DNA of 64,000 bases, taken from assembly GCA_015350385.1 (NCBI GenBank), contig WNKI01000001.1, forward strand, positions 4,907,026-4,971,025, in the 5' to 3' direction. The notes beneath the pieces were generated by a model. The model saw only the letters and a list, made by a program, of their open reading frames with translations, had not been told where the DNA came from and did not search any database. The stretch comes from Aculops lycopersici (taxonomy: Eukaryota > Arthropoda > Arachnida > Trombidiformes > Eriophyidae). Positions 49,826 through 59,833 of this stretch are shown piece after piece. Numbering within the stretch: position 1 is the stretch's first letter; each line of letters begins with the position of its first letter. The position numbers and the translations under genes are program-made.

Positions 49826-52453
49826 ATGAGCCAACCTGAAACTCAGGTTCCCGCAACGGGCGATGCGGATCAATCAACTTCACAACAGCCCCAAAATCCA
49901 CCTCAGACTATTATATTCGAGGGTCAAGTGGTCCAGCTACCAAATTTTGTTAGCCCAGCAAGGCCAAGTTTTGGTACCGAAGGAAGGCCAATCTCGTTGC
50001 GCGCCAACCACTTTACTTTGTGCATGCCAAGAGGCTTCTTGCATCTCTATGAAGTCACCATAACTCCAGACAAATGTCCGCGCAAGATCAATCGCGAAAT
50101 CATCGAGACCATGGTGTCGTCGTTTCCAAAAATTTTTGGACCTCAGAGGCCAGTCTTCGATGGAAGAAAGAATTTATACACAAAAGAGAATCTTCTTGGC
50201 GAAAAATTTGATCTAGAAGTCACCCTACCCGGCGAGGGCAAGGACAGAATCTTCCGCGTTTCAATCAAATGGGTCAGCAGGATTAGTCTAAATGCTCTTG
50301 ACTTGGCCCTAGAGGGCAATTCGCGGGTTATACCCTTCGACGCAACACAAGCGCTTGATGTTATTATGCGACATTTACCCTCAATGACTTACACGCCAGT
50401 TGGTAGATCATTCTTCTCATCGCCAGACGGCTACTCTCACGCCCTAGGTGGCGGTCGCGAGGTCTGGTTTGGTTTCCATCAATCTGTTCGCCCATCGCAA
50501 TGGAAAATGACACTAAATATTGATGTCTCAGCAACTGCATTCTACAAGGCACAACCAGTCATAGAGTTCATGTGCGAGGTCCTAGAAATTCAAAATCTAA
50601 GCGAACACCGAAAGCCACTATCAGACTCTCATCGAGTAAAGTTTACCAAAGAAATCAAAGGTTTAAAAATTGAGATTACACACTGTGGAAGCATGAGAAG
50701 AAAATATCGTGTTTGTAACGTCACTAGACGTGCGGCCCAAATGCAAAGCTTCCCATTGCAATTGGAAAATGGTCAGACAGTTGAATGTACAGTGGCTAAA
50801 TATTTTTACGACAAGTACAAACTCAAGCTCAAATATCCGCACTTGCCCTGCTTGCAAGTTGGCCAGGAGCATAAGCACACATACCTGCCACTTGAAGTAT
50901 GTAATATAGTCAGTGGACAACGCTGTATCAAGAAGCTCACCGATACCCAGACATCGACAATGATTCGCGCAACTGCTCGTAGCGCGCCAGACCGGGAACG
51001 CGAAATTGCCAACTTGGTCCTAAAGGCTGACTTCAACAATGATCCATATGTTAAAGAATTCGACCTCCAGATCTCGCAAACAATGATGGAGGTCAAGGGT
51101 AGAGTTCTACCTGCGCCAAGATTACAATATGGTGGCCGAACAAAACAACAAGCTGTTCCTGTTCAGGGTGTTTGGGATATGCGAGGCAAACAGTTCCACA
51201 CCGGCGTTGAGATCCGTGTTTGGGCTATTGCCTGCTTTGCGCCGTCCAAAACAGTCCGCGACGACGCCATCCGCAACTTTACTCAACAATTGCAGAAGAT
51301 TTCTAGCGATGCTGGTATGCCGATCTCGGGCCAGCCATGCTTTTGCAAGTACGCCACCGGACCTGATCAGGTTGAGCCAATGTTTCGTTATTTGAAGGGG
51401 ACATTTGCTGGTTTACAATTAATAGTTGTCATTTTACCTGGTAAGACGCCAGTATATGCTGAAGTCAAGCGAGTTGGAGACACTGTTCTAGGGATGGCAA
51501 CTCAGTGTGTTCAAGCCAAGAATGTCAATAAGACATCGCCGCAAACATTATCTAATTTGTGTTTGAAGATCAACGTTAAACTTGGCGGTATCAACAGTAT
51601 CTTGGTACCAAGTATTAGGCCCAAGGTATTCAATGAGCCAGTTATCTTCCTAGGTGCTGATGTAACGCACCCACCAGCTGGCGACAATAAGAAGCCGTCA
51701 ATTGCAGCTTGTGTTGGCTCAATGGACGCCCACCCAAGTAGATATGCTGCAACAGTTAGAGTTCAACAGCATCGTCAGGATATGATCCAAGACTTGGCAT
51801 CAATGGTCAAGGAACTGCTACTTCAATTTTACAAATCAACCCGCTTTAAGCCAAACAGAATCATTTTCTACCGCGACGGAGTCTCAGAGGGTCAATTCAA
51901 TCAAGTGCTAGCGCATGAGCTCTTGGCTGTTAGGCATGCATGTTATATGTTAGAAGAAGACTATAGGCCAGGTATCACATTCATTGTGGTCCAGAAACGA
52001 CATCACACTAGGCTTTTCAGTGTGAGCAAGACAGACCAATGTGGCAAGTCTGGTAATATTCCAGCTGGAACTACTGTCGATGGTGGCATCACTCATCCTA
52101 CAGAATTCGATTTCTATTTGTGCTCGCATTCCGGAATTCAAGGTACATCGCGGCCTTCGCACTACCACGTGCTGTGGGATGATAACACCTTTAGTGCGGA
52201 CGAGTTGCAATGTCTAACATATCAATTGTGTCACACTTATGTACGTTGCACTAGATCGGTGTCCATTCCGGCACCAGCTTATTACGCTCATCTAGTTGCC
52301 TTCCGCGCTAGGTACCATTTGGTTGAGAAAGAGCACGATAGTGGCGAGAGTTCGTCACATTCGGGCGCAAATGGCGACGATAGGACAGTAACTGCCATGA
52401 CGCGAGCTGTAACCGTTCACGCCGACACTACAAAGGTCATGTATTTTGCTTAG
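49826..52453 (+). CDS. AGO1: Argonaute, AGO1 class
   Basis: 875 residues, single exon. An in-frame TGA 15 codons upstream (49781) supports this ATG. Full miRNA-type Argonaute: N domain (LRANHFTLCMPRGFLHLYEV), PAZ from about 245 (SATAFYKAQPVIEFM), MID, and PIWI, ending VMYFA. The fold aligns without gaps to human AGO2 in the PIWI domain with an offset of 15. The catalytic positions are Asp612 (GADVTHPP), Asp684 (YRDGVSEG), and His822 (YYAHL), but the fourth, the glutamate-finger position (Glu637 in human AGO2, in HRQE), is Asp652 here (HRQD). AGO1 proteins load miRNAs and recruit GW182 for silencing. The C-terminal variable loop carries extra Ser/Gly. The leader has an overlapping upstream frame. 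AATAAA at 52564-52569 follows the stop by 111 bases. Confidence 0.98.
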   Translation: MSQPETQVPATGDADQSTSQQPQNPPQTIIFEGQVVQLPNFVSPARPSFGTEGRPISLRANHFTLCMPRGFLHLYEVTITPDKCPRKINREIIETMVSSFPKIFGPQRPVFDGRKNLYTKENLLGEKFDLEVTLPGEGKDRIFRVSIKWVSRISLNALDLALEGNSRVIPFDATQALDVIMRHLPSMTYTPVGRSFFSSPDGYSHALGGGREVWFGFHQSVRPSQWKMTLNIDVSATAFYKAQPVIEFMCEVLEIQNLSEHRKPLSDSHRVKFTKEIKGLKIEITHCGSMRRKYRVCNVTRRAAQMQSFPLQLENGQTVECTVAKYFYDKYKLKLKYPHLPCLQVGQEHKHTYLPLEVCNIVSGQRCIKKLTDTQTSTMIRATARSAPDREREIANLVLKADFNNDPYVKEFDLQISQTMMEVKGRVLPAPRLQYGGRTKQQAVPVQGVWDMRGKQFHTGVEIRVWAIACFAPSKTVRDDAIRNFTQQLQKISSDAGMPISGQPCFCKYATGPDQVEPMFRYLKGTFAGLQLIVVILPGKTPVYAEVKRVGDTVLGMATQCVQAKNVNKTSPQTLSNLCLKINVKLGGINSILVPSIRPKVFNEPVIFLGADVTHPPAGDNKKPSIAACVGSMDAHPSRYAATVRVQQHRQDMIQDLASMVKELLLQFYKSTRFKPNRIIFYRDGVSEGQFNQVLAHELLAVRHACYMLEEDYRPGITFIVVQKRHHTRLFSVSKTDQCGKSGNIPAGTTVDGGITHPTEFDFYLCSHSGIQGTSRPSHYHVLWDDNTFSADELQCLTYQLCHTYVRCTRSVSIPAPAYYAHLVAFRARYHLVEKEHDSGESSSHSGANGDDRTVTAMTRAVTVHADTTKVMYFA

Positions 52454-53162
52454 TTATCTCTCAAAAAGGAGCAAATCTACACCGACACGGAGCATGAGAA
52501 TAAGGCGATAGAAGAGAAGTTCAAAACAATCGATTTGAATAGAAACAACAAACTCACATTAAAAATAAATGATTTAAACAATATCCGGAATTAAACTAAA
52601 ATCTCGAAACAATCTCGGTGTTACCTGTCTCTTTAGTATGCTCCGCATGAAATTTCCCCTTACGGGGTGGAATATCCAATATTCAACTGAGAACTCGCGT
52701 AGAAAAAAAAGTTGGGCCGAGCCGGGAATTGAACCCGGGACCTCTCGCACCCGAAGCGAAAATTCTACCCCTGAACTACCCGGCCAACAGTAATATTTTG
52801 CGGATTGTGGATTCTATTGAACGATTCGCGCATTCGATTGTACCTTCGCTAATGTTTTAACATGTACCTGTAACTTCAGATAGGGTCAATAAGCCTTTCA
52901 CCGAAGCTAGATAGATTCTCTCGTCTAGGTTCTCTAGTGATATGGCCTCTGACACCTGAAATCGAATGTAAGTTTTGAAAGCATCTCTCCGGACCTGAGA
53001 GTCGCTTGCCAGCTTGCCTGTCAGTTGTTGTTTACGAGGTCGACTTTTTGAACGTTACCATCATCCGCTGGGATCGGCCACAAAAGGTTGACGATTAGTA
53101 TGAATAGTTTATTACAACTTCTCTTGTTACACAACTTACGCTATTAGTGTCAATTGAGTTGT
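52454..53162. other. Intergenic with poly(A) signals and tRNA-Pro
   Basis: Holds the AGO1 poly(A) signal (52564-52569), the tRNA-Pro gene, and TTTATT at 53108-53113, a minus-strand AATAAA 50 bases past the lachesin-like stop. Confidence 0.6.
52714..52785 (-). tRNA. tRNA-Pro (anticodon CGG)
   Basis: 72-base cloverleaf on the minus strand: acceptor GGCCGGG/CTCGGCC, D-arm GTTCAGGGGTAGAAT, anticodon loop TTCGGGT between TTCGC and GCGAG, T-arm CCGGGTTCAATTCCCGG, discriminator C as usual in eukaryotic tRNA-Pro. A T-run terminator follows at once (A-run on the plus strand, 52703-52710). No intron. Confidence 0.97.
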
Positions 53163-54287
53163 TTAAAATTTTTGGCTCGCGTATCTATTTGTTAGTAAGT
53201 AGATTAATAGCGTAACAGAAGCCAGGGTGGCAGTTGATGTGGGTTGAAGCAGGGAACATGATGATATTGTCACGGATTGATACTCGCCGTCCATGCAAGC
53301 GGGTGGACAGACTGGTTCATAAACTCTCTCGAGCAACATTGAGTTTTGTTTGTCGTCGAGTTTGTTGATGGCACGACACCTGTAGGTACCAAAATCTCGC
53401 GCATCTACGCGCTTGATTCTCAGGGTTGATTGTACGAAGTCGTGTGAGTTTGAAGTCGAGCTAATCTGATAGAATCCATTGTCACTGTTGACTTGATAGC
53501 CATCTTTTAGCCAGCTAATGTCGGCAGCTGGCGACGATTCAACGGAACAGTGAAGCTCAGCCGGATAGCCAACAGCCTGTTGATACTTGGACCGAACCAG
53601 GTTGACTTGCGGCGGAAACTCAATCTCAACTCCAACATTACGTATGGCTGGCTTGCCGACATTGTTATCGGCAATGCAATAGTAAATGCCACGATCATCT
53701 TTAGTTGCATTGTAAATAGTAATAGAGTTTCCTTTGGCCACTACACCACCTGTAGGAAGAAGCCCGTTGTTCTCGCGGCGCCAACTGATCTTGGGCGTGG
53801 GGAATCCTGTTGCGTTACAAGATAATGTGAAAGTTTCACCTGTTCCAACGGTAAGTCCACGGGAGCTACTATCTAATATTAGTGGCGGTATTCTAACCGA
53901 AATAAATGTGTCGGCCGTCACTCGGCTAGTTGCACTTGTTACCACTTGACATTGATAGGCTCCTGTGTCGATGTCCTGAATTTTGGATACTTGCAAAGTG
54001 TAAGTTGAACTTGAACCATCGTGTCTAATTGAGTAACGATTGTCTAAAACAGTTAGGGCTGCATCTCGGGAAATGTATAACGGTGGGTTGTTTGGATTGT
54101 CACTTAATTTTGTCCAAATTATTGGATAGTTTGCACCATACTGAACCGAGCAACTAAGATCAACAGTGTCGCCTAAGTCAACTGTTTGCCCGGGTGTAAT
54201 TTGAACAATGGATGGATTTTGGGCTTGACCAATATCTGGAATTATTATGGGATAGATTAGAACGATGAACAATAGTGATAGATGCAT
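53163..54287 (-). CDS. Lac: Lachesin-like three-Ig cell-surface protein
   Basis: 374 residues, single exon. Signal peptide (MHLSLLFIVLIYPIIIPDIG), then three Ig domains with paired cysteines and the DxGxYxC motif: DTGAYQCQV (Ig1), DRGIYYCIADNNVG (Ig2), DFGTYRCRAINKL (Ig3). The linker PPLI and the WRREN segment in Ig2 are typical of lachesin and amalgam. The C-terminus is a short hydrophobic tail (TATLASVTLLIYLL) after a Cys/Ser-rich spacer, consistent with a GPI anchor rather than a cytoplasmic domain. Lachesin mediates homophilic adhesion in septate junctions and neurons of insects. Several sequons are present (NAT, twice). Complete at both ends. Confidence 0.92.
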   Translation of the reverse strand: MHLSLLFIVLIYPIIIPDIGQAQNPSIVQITPGQTVDLGDTVDLSCSVQYGANYPIIWTKLSDNPNNPPLYISRDAALTVLDNRYSIRHDGSSSTYTLQVSKIQDIDTGAYQCQVVTSATSRVTADTFISVRIPPLILDSSSRGLTVGTGETFTLSCNATGFPTPKISWRRENNGLLPTGGVVAKGNSITIYNATKDDRGIYYCIADNNVGKPAIRNVGVEIEFPPQVNLVRSKYQQAVGYPAELHCSVESSPAADISWLKDGYQVNSDNGFYQISSTSNSHDFVQSTLRIKRVDARDFGTYRCRAINKLDDKQNSMLLERVYEPVCPPACMDGEYQSVTISSCSLLQPTSTATLASVTLLIYLLTNRYASQKF

Positions 54288-54825
54288 AGTTGGGCATGAT
54301 TCTATTGAGTGGTGATGAAAAATAAATGCTGAGTATGTTACATGATATCTGGTTAAAAGTTAAGTAGATGTCGATTATAAAATTAAATCCACTGACGCAA
54401 TGGCACAGGTGTTTTATCTATCGTGTGAGTGGTTGCAATTTGCAAATGCGCGGCCACTGTCACGAACGTTCGATGGTCCCCACTGTGGGCGCGCCATTAA
54501 GACTGCATCCATAACAACAACAGCAATAGAAGTGGTCGCCAGGTAACACAAGTTCAGAGCTCGAATTCATCTCACTTCTTGCTGATTCATGAATTAGGAA
54601 ACTCATTGAGATTAAACGTTGACTTATCTTAACTCGAATCATTATGCAACAAGTTAAGATGCGTGGCCAGAGAATGTCTCATTTGAATTTGCTATAATGC
54701 TGGCGATTACTTTTATTATCCTCTTTGTTAAGTTCAAGTTCATAGGGATAAGGATTGTGACTAAAATGATTGTCTAGATGAATTTGATATCATTGAAGTG
54801 TTTGATTGATTATGTAATGAGTTTC
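54288..54825. other. Intergenic, lachesin promoter and PLPP 3' flank
   Basis: No gene or clear element was identified. Confidence 0.4.
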
Positions 54826-55961
54826 TCAATAGCTTACACGACCTAACTCTTCACCGCCTTGACCATTCTGAGATCTACCCGCTCTGAAATAACGGTCATA
54901 GACCTTTGCGAAAGTTGGCCAAATAAATCCATGAATTAAGGCTGCTACCAAAGTTCCAAGACTGAGACCTGCGAAAACGTCTTGCCAGTGGTGCTTGTAG
55001 TCGGAAACGCGCGAGAGGCCGACATAAACGGCGGTCGCTATGATGAGAACCTGTATGGCTGGCTTGATAAGTCCATACTTGACACCATCCATCGCGGCTT
55101 GGATGTAAAACTATCCATTTTTGGTTTGGGGCGAATATCGGTTAGATGTTTGCTGGCTGAAAGCAAAGTTGAAATGATAAAATGCAAGATTTAAGAATCC
55201 AAGACTCAACTTACCACAGCAAAGGCCGCCGAGTAGGCAGAATAAGACGAGTGTCCAGATAGGAATGACATTCTAATGTCTCTCAACTTGGATGGATCCC
55301 CGGAACAGTAGTAGTTGGTTAGATAGCGATACAAGTTCGCATTTTGTTGACAGTAGTTGTCTAGGGTGAACTCGGCGCCTTGGTTATCTCGAATTATCGG
55401 TTTGCATACATCTATAAAGTGAGGTCTCAAGCGGCCAGCACTGAATTTAAAAATATCCGTCAGTAGTTCGGAGCATATGCCTCCAAAGAGCCAGATAATT
55501 GAGCGACAGTAGACATTCTTGATGTAAAGCTTTCGCAAGTATCCTGGTTGATTTGCCAGACGTTCGTTGGTGTCACCGTTCGCGTTGCCTCCATCACGAC
55601 GAAGGTGTAAGTACTCGAGCAATGCAATTAGGATTAGATTGATGCTCGAACCTCCAAAGTAGCAGAGTCCTGAGGATACTGTGGACTCCTTGTGCGGATA
55701 CCTGATCGTTTCATCGTTACAATAGAACCCTCTAACGAAGGGTTTGCCCATGTAATGGACACATAATAGTATGATTCCGACTGTAGATGATTCAAGGGTG
55801 ACAGCGGATTCTGAATGATTAGATTATGATGCAATTTTATGAAATGGAATTTGGAATATTTATTACTAATACTTACGAGCTAATACTGGACCCAAATCCT
55901 TTGCTAATACTCTGAGGCAAGATATGGGCTTCATTTCTCTATTTTGACTGATCGAATTCAT
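54826..55961 (-). CDS. PLPP: Lipid phosphate phosphatase (wunen/PLPP family)
   Basis: Three coding exons, 55877-55961, 55215-55810 and 54826-55110, joining to 321 residues. Introns are 66 bp and 104 bp, both with GTAAGT donors. PAP2 motifs are complete: KFSAGRLRP (C1), LSGHSS in FLSGHSSYSAY (C2, usually PSGH), and SRVSDYKHHWQD (C3) with the nucleophilic His. The RGFYCND extracellular loop and multiple hydrophobic segments match the six-pass family, which dephosphorylates lysophosphatidate and sphingosine-1-phosphate outside the cell. Exon 3 was set by homology: only the weak acceptor GGATAG at 55111 restores the conserved FYIQAAMDG. A more pyrimidine-rich acceptor (CTTTCAG) upstream would bring in a stop. 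The first exon could instead start at the inner Met ten codons later. Confidence 0.9.
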
Positions 55962-56426
55962 GATCGAATGCCAAGGATACTCGAAGTACGGGAATACAGA
56001 TCGAGGTCGATGAGTCTTATGAAAATCTAGACTAATAAATGCATTGACACTACATTATGCATAGGGGACAAATATGCTTGAATCAGATTATATCCGTGGA
56101 GTTATATGTGTACTAATGTATACACGTGAGAATATGTGGATGAGGTCTGTCAAACTACATGAACTCTGGTGGTTGTTGTTAGAGTTGAATATAATAAAAC
56201 GCACAGGTAAATCCAAACCACTCAGATGCGTCTGAATCACACAGTATAACGCCAGTAAATAGGGCTAGAGAAAACAAAATGCACTCTTGTTTCTAATTCA
56301 TTATGGTGTTGATATTATGCTACAAATTTTTTGAAACAAATAATACAATTACAAATTAATTGTTGATGGGTTTTTATGGTGACCACAGCTCATTAATAGA
56401 TTCAACAACATTCACACAAACACAAG
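55962..56426. promoter_or_regulatory. Divergent promoter region of PLPP and TRAPPC5
   Basis: 465 AT-rich bases between two genes read in opposite directions. No TATA box of good quality was singled out. Confidence 0.4.
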
Positions 56427-57002
56427 ATGGAGGTTAGAGAATTCATGACAAATCGGTCGAAGAGAAGTATTGTTGACCAACCAATCATAAAATCCCAAAG
56501 CACCATTAGTTTATCAGCTTTCAGTTTGTTATTTTGCGAACTAGTCGAATATTCTCAGGGTAAGTCATCAACGATACAAGAGCTACAAACTAGGCTTCAT
56601 GATTCAGGTAAACATATTGGCTATCGAATGATTGATCTCATTGTCAATAGGGATAAAAATTTCAGACGAGAAACTAGAGTTATCAATATGTTAATGTTTA
56701 TTAAAACAGTATTTTGGAGAACATTGTTTAATAAGGATGCTGACAAACTTGAGCAAGCTAATGATGACAATTCCATTTATTATCTGATTGAAACTGAGCC
56801 AATAACAAACAAGTTTATATCAATGCCCAAGGATAAGGGCAACTTCAATTGTGCCTCTTTTGTTGCCGGAATCATTGAGGCCGCCCTAGAGCAATGTTGT
56901 TTTCCCAATAAGGTAACCGTCCACTGGCATCAAGGAACTACTTTCATGATCAAGTTCGACGAGAGTGTATTGAAACGAGAGAAAAGGCTCACAGCAAAAT
57001 AG
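56427..57002 (+). CDS. TRAPPC5: TRAPP complex subunit 5 (Trs31)
   Basis: 191 residues, single exon, close to the 188 of the human protein. Typical Bet3-like fold motifs: STISLSAFSLLFCELVEYSQ, LGxRxxD-like GYRMIDLIV, and FNCASFVAGIIEAALEQCCFP followed by KVTVHWH. TRAPPC5 is a core subunit of TRAPP II and III, exchange factors for Rab1/Rab11 in ER-Golgi and autophagy traffic. Convergent with IVD, 153 bases between stops. Confidence 0.96.
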   Translation: MEVREFMTNRSKRSIVDQPIIKSQSTISLSAFSLLFCELVEYSQGKSSTIQELQTRLHDSGKHIGYRMIDLIVNRDKNFRRETRVINMLMFIKTVFWRTLFNKDADKLEQANDDNSIYYLIETEPITNKFISMPKDKGNFNCASFVAGIIEAALEQCCFPNKVTVHWHQGTTFMIKFDESVLKREKRLTAK

Positions 57003-57155
57003 ACCAAGATAAACTAGTCATAACAATAACAACCATTTGTATGTGTATCTATTACCCTCAATTGTGTACAAAATTTTGTCAGCTAATCGCAAAAGGCGGG
57101 CAATATATCACATTTATAAAGTTTATATACACCCAATCAAGAATGTTCATTGAGT

Positions 57156-58457
57156 TTATTTTGCATACATCTTGTTAATCTCGCGTCCAATCAACCATCT
57201 ACGAATTTCGCTAGTCCCTGCGCCAATTCTGTACAATCTTACATCCCTCAACAAGCGACTGGCTTCGTAGTCTTCCGTGTAACCGTTACCTCCTAGTATT
57301 TGTAATGCCTGATCGGCAACAACGTTACCCGCCTCGGCAAGTTTCAATATTATGGCTGCACATTTGGCTGTAAACTCGCTGGTTCCCTTGATCGAGTGAG
57401 ATCCCTTCTTGGTGGCCAAATGATTGTCCAGATTGCGGGCAGTAGAGTAAAGTGTTGATCTGCAAAACATTGTTTCAGTGTACATATCAGCCATCATACC
57501 TTGGAGCAACTGAAACTTGCCAATTTGTTGACCAAATTGTTGCCTCTGATGGGCATATTCGAAGGCCATGTCACAAGCCCTTTGCATCAAACCCAAAGGT
57601 CCTGCTGCCAAGACCAAACGCTCGTAGTCAAGTCCGCTCATCAGAACATATACTCCCTGATGCAATCCACCAACAATACTTGATTCGGGCACAATACAAT
57701 CCTCAAAGATGAGCTCACCTGTTGGCGATCCCCTCATTCCCATCTTGTGGAGCTTCTTGCCTACTGAAAAGCCTGGTGTATCTTTTTCAACCAGAAAGGC
57801 GGTGATGTCTTTGTTGTTGGTCTTGGCGTAGACTAAAATTACATCAGCTATTGGCCCGTTTGTAATCCAAAACTTGGATCCATTTAACACGTAATAGTCG
57901 CCCTTCTTTTCGGCGCTAGTTCTCATCGACGTTACATCAGAACCAGAATTGGGCTCACTCATTGCCAGCGCGCCAATATAAGTTCCATCGATCAACTTTG
58001 GCAAATAGGTCTCTTTCTGCTTGTCGGTTCCATTGAGTGAGATTTGATTTATGTTCAAATTGGAATGGGCTCCATATGATAGTGCAATGGAACCACTATA
58101 CTGTGACATGACCTCCATGGCAAGACAATGTTCTAGGAATCCCAGTTCCAAACCACCAAATTGTTTTGGTGCCGTGATTCCATGTAGTCCAATGGATCCA
58201 AGTTTCTTCCATAGGTCTCTAAATGCTGTAAAGTTGTCCTCTCTATCTATTTGGGATGCAACTGCAGATGGTAGCTCTCGCTTAAGAAATGAGTGAACCA
58301 AATCGGTGAGCTCTATCTGGTCCTTGGTCAAACTATGATCGTGGAAAATATTCTGGCCGCCTCCATTGGTGGACATAAAACGGGAGCTCGGGGCAACCAG
58401 GTGTTTGCTTTTCGCTGGCCACTTTTCTGCCAATTTGATTAGGTGTTTGATTGCCAT
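57156..58457 (-). CDS. IVD: Isovaleryl-CoA dehydrogenase, mitochondrial
   Basis: 433 residues, single exon. A basic, Ser-rich N-terminus (about 1-30) is a mitochondrial presequence. Acyl-CoA dehydrogenase motifs: MSEPNSGSDVTSM, FWITNGPIADV, the IVD-specific catalytic glutamate placement in SGLDYERLVLAAGP, and RLYRIGAGTSEIRR at the C-terminus. The enzyme oxidises isovaleryl-CoA in leucine breakdown and passes electrons to ETF. Complete and close in length to human IVD. Confidence 0.96.
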   Translation of the reverse strand: MAIKHLIKLAEKWPAKSKHLVAPSSRFMSTNGGGQNIFHDHSLTKDQIELTDLVHSFLKRELPSAVASQIDREDNFTAFRDLWKKLGSIGLHGITAPKQFGGLELGFLEHCLAMEVMSQYSGSIALSYGAHSNLNINQISLNGTDKQKETYLPKLIDGTYIGALAMSEPNSGSDVTSMRTSAEKKGDYYVLNGSKFWITNGPIADVILVYAKTNNKDITAFLVEKDTPGFSVGKKLHKMGMRGSPTGELIFEDCIVPESSIVGGLHQGVYVLMSGLDYERLVLAAGPLGLMQRACDMAFEYAHQRQQFGQQIGKFQLLQGMMADMYTETMFCRSTLYSTARNLDNHLATKKGSHSIKGTSEFTAKCAAIILKLAEAGNVVADQALQILGGNGYTEDYEASRLLRDVRLYRIGAGTSEIRRWLIGREINKMYAK

Positions 58458-59216
58458 ATTGTTTCTAAAAGGTGGAAGTCTTAAAGGGAGAAGAAGAAGA
58501 AAACGCCAATTGGTCTTGGTGTTGTCACGAATGAAAGAGGTATTTTTTAGTCTCTTTCTATCTCTCCCTTCTCTATTTCTTTCTAGTATCGCTCAACAAA
58601 ACGACACACTTGTTGCTATCTGATAGCAACTCAAATGTTGGCGAGACATCTTGATAAGGGACAGAGATTTGACTACGTGTTGAGTGTTTACAAAAACAAC
58701 TCTTGTATCTTTCTTTTTGGGTACAATTAATGGATCTAGATCACTTCATTCAGATAACATCTTTCAGTCAGCGTCTTATCAAAACAGGAAGTTGATTATT
58801 TTATGTAATTTGATATTCGAGATCACGAAATGATGATACGTGTACTTTCACTATTGCACTCATCGTATTGATTTGGGTGCTGTGCAGTGGAAGACTTGGA
58901 GATGCCAATGAGGAGATTACAAGTATAAAAAAGGATAAATTAACAATCAGTGGTGTCGCCTTTATTAAATTGCTCACCTTATGATGGGACATCTGTATTC
59001 AACACTCGCATAGAGCTAAGGTGCATGAAATCATCTCAATCCTCCAGTCAAAGATACTCCAATTCGATCAATTACATAAACTTAACGTTGTTATTGTAAG
59101 TTTCTCCATCCAACAATAGTGCTTTTGCAGTCGCCCGAGTCTCAGTCGTTGCAATCCCTTGAAGCATTGTTGTTGTTGTTTTTATTCATTCATTACTTGC
59201 TCAAGTATCCGCAAAT
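58458..59216. other. Intergenic between IVD and troponin C
   Basis: IVD promoter and troponin C 3' flank. TTTATT at about 59179-59184 is a minus-strand AATAAA 33 bases past the troponin C stop. A 63-codon minus frame (58801-58992) begins with a donor-like AAG|GTGAGC and a hydrophobic stretch; not supported as a gene. Confidence 0.45.
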
Positions 59217-59833
59217 TTAATCGCCAGTCATCATCTCCATAAACTCATCAAAGTCAACTGTTCCCGAGCCGTCAGTATCGATTTCGGCAATCATCTCGTC
59301 GAGCTCGTCATTGGTCAGTTTGTCATCGAGGGCACGTAGAATTTCTCGAAGGGCACTTGTGGGTATGTAACCATTGCCCTCCTTATCGTACATGCGAAAA
59401 GCCTCGCGGAGCTCCTCTTGCATGGCCTCGGTATCTTCCTCGACCAAGAACTTGGCAGTCAAGGTCAAGAACTCATCGAACTCTACCTCACCGGAACCTG
59501 TTGATGAAGTTAGTTAGATAAAGTTAGTTAGATGAATGGGTTATCCAACATTGAATCGTGTCGGCTAAAGTGCAGCAGCTTTTTCAAGAAATCTGCTGTA
59601 CATCAAATATAATAGAAACAAAAAGATATTCCTAAACGGCCAGTCTACTTACCGTCGGCGTCAATCTCTTTAATGAGCGCCTGCAATTCCTTCTCCTCGA
59701 AACTCTGACCAAGTGTCCTCAGAATAGTGGACACCATGTTGGTGTGAATGCATCCGCGCTTTTCCCTGTCGAACATGTCGAAGGCCTTGCGCAACATTTG
59801 CACTTGCTCTTTTGTGAGCTCCTCAACAGACAT
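59217..59833 (-). CDS. TnC: Troponin C
   Basis: Two coding exons, 59653-59833 and 59217-59497, joining as GAC G|GT to 153 residues; the intron 59498-59652 (155 bp) has donor GTAAGT and acceptor CAACAG. Four EF-hands: I degenerate (DREKRGCIHTNM), II intact (DADGSGEVEFDE), III degenerate at the twelfth position (DKEGNGYIPTSA), IV intact (DTDGSGTVDFDE). Calcium binding by sites II and IV only is the arthropod pattern. Troponin C is the calcium sensor of striated-muscle thin filaments. The splice junction falls within EF-hand II. Upstream non-coding exons are possible. The intron carries a duplicated branch-point-like block. Confidence 0.95.

Larger units (their letters stand above)
49464..49829 (+). 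other. Upstream open reading frame overlapping the AGO1 start
   Basis: 121-codon frame whose TGA overlaps the AGO1 ATG as ATGA (49826-49829). It passes through a Cys/Arg-rich segment, an Arg-Glu repeat encoded by the AG tract, a poly-Ala and a Lys-Thr-Ile repeat. Probably not a functional protein, but if the leader is transcribed from before 49464 it would limit or couple AGO1 translation. Confidence 0.35.

Noticed and set aside
58801..58992. 63-codon minus frame with signal-like sequence between IVD and troponin C
   Set aside because: A donor-like site at its fifth codon and no recognisable mature peptide. Too short to support as a gene.
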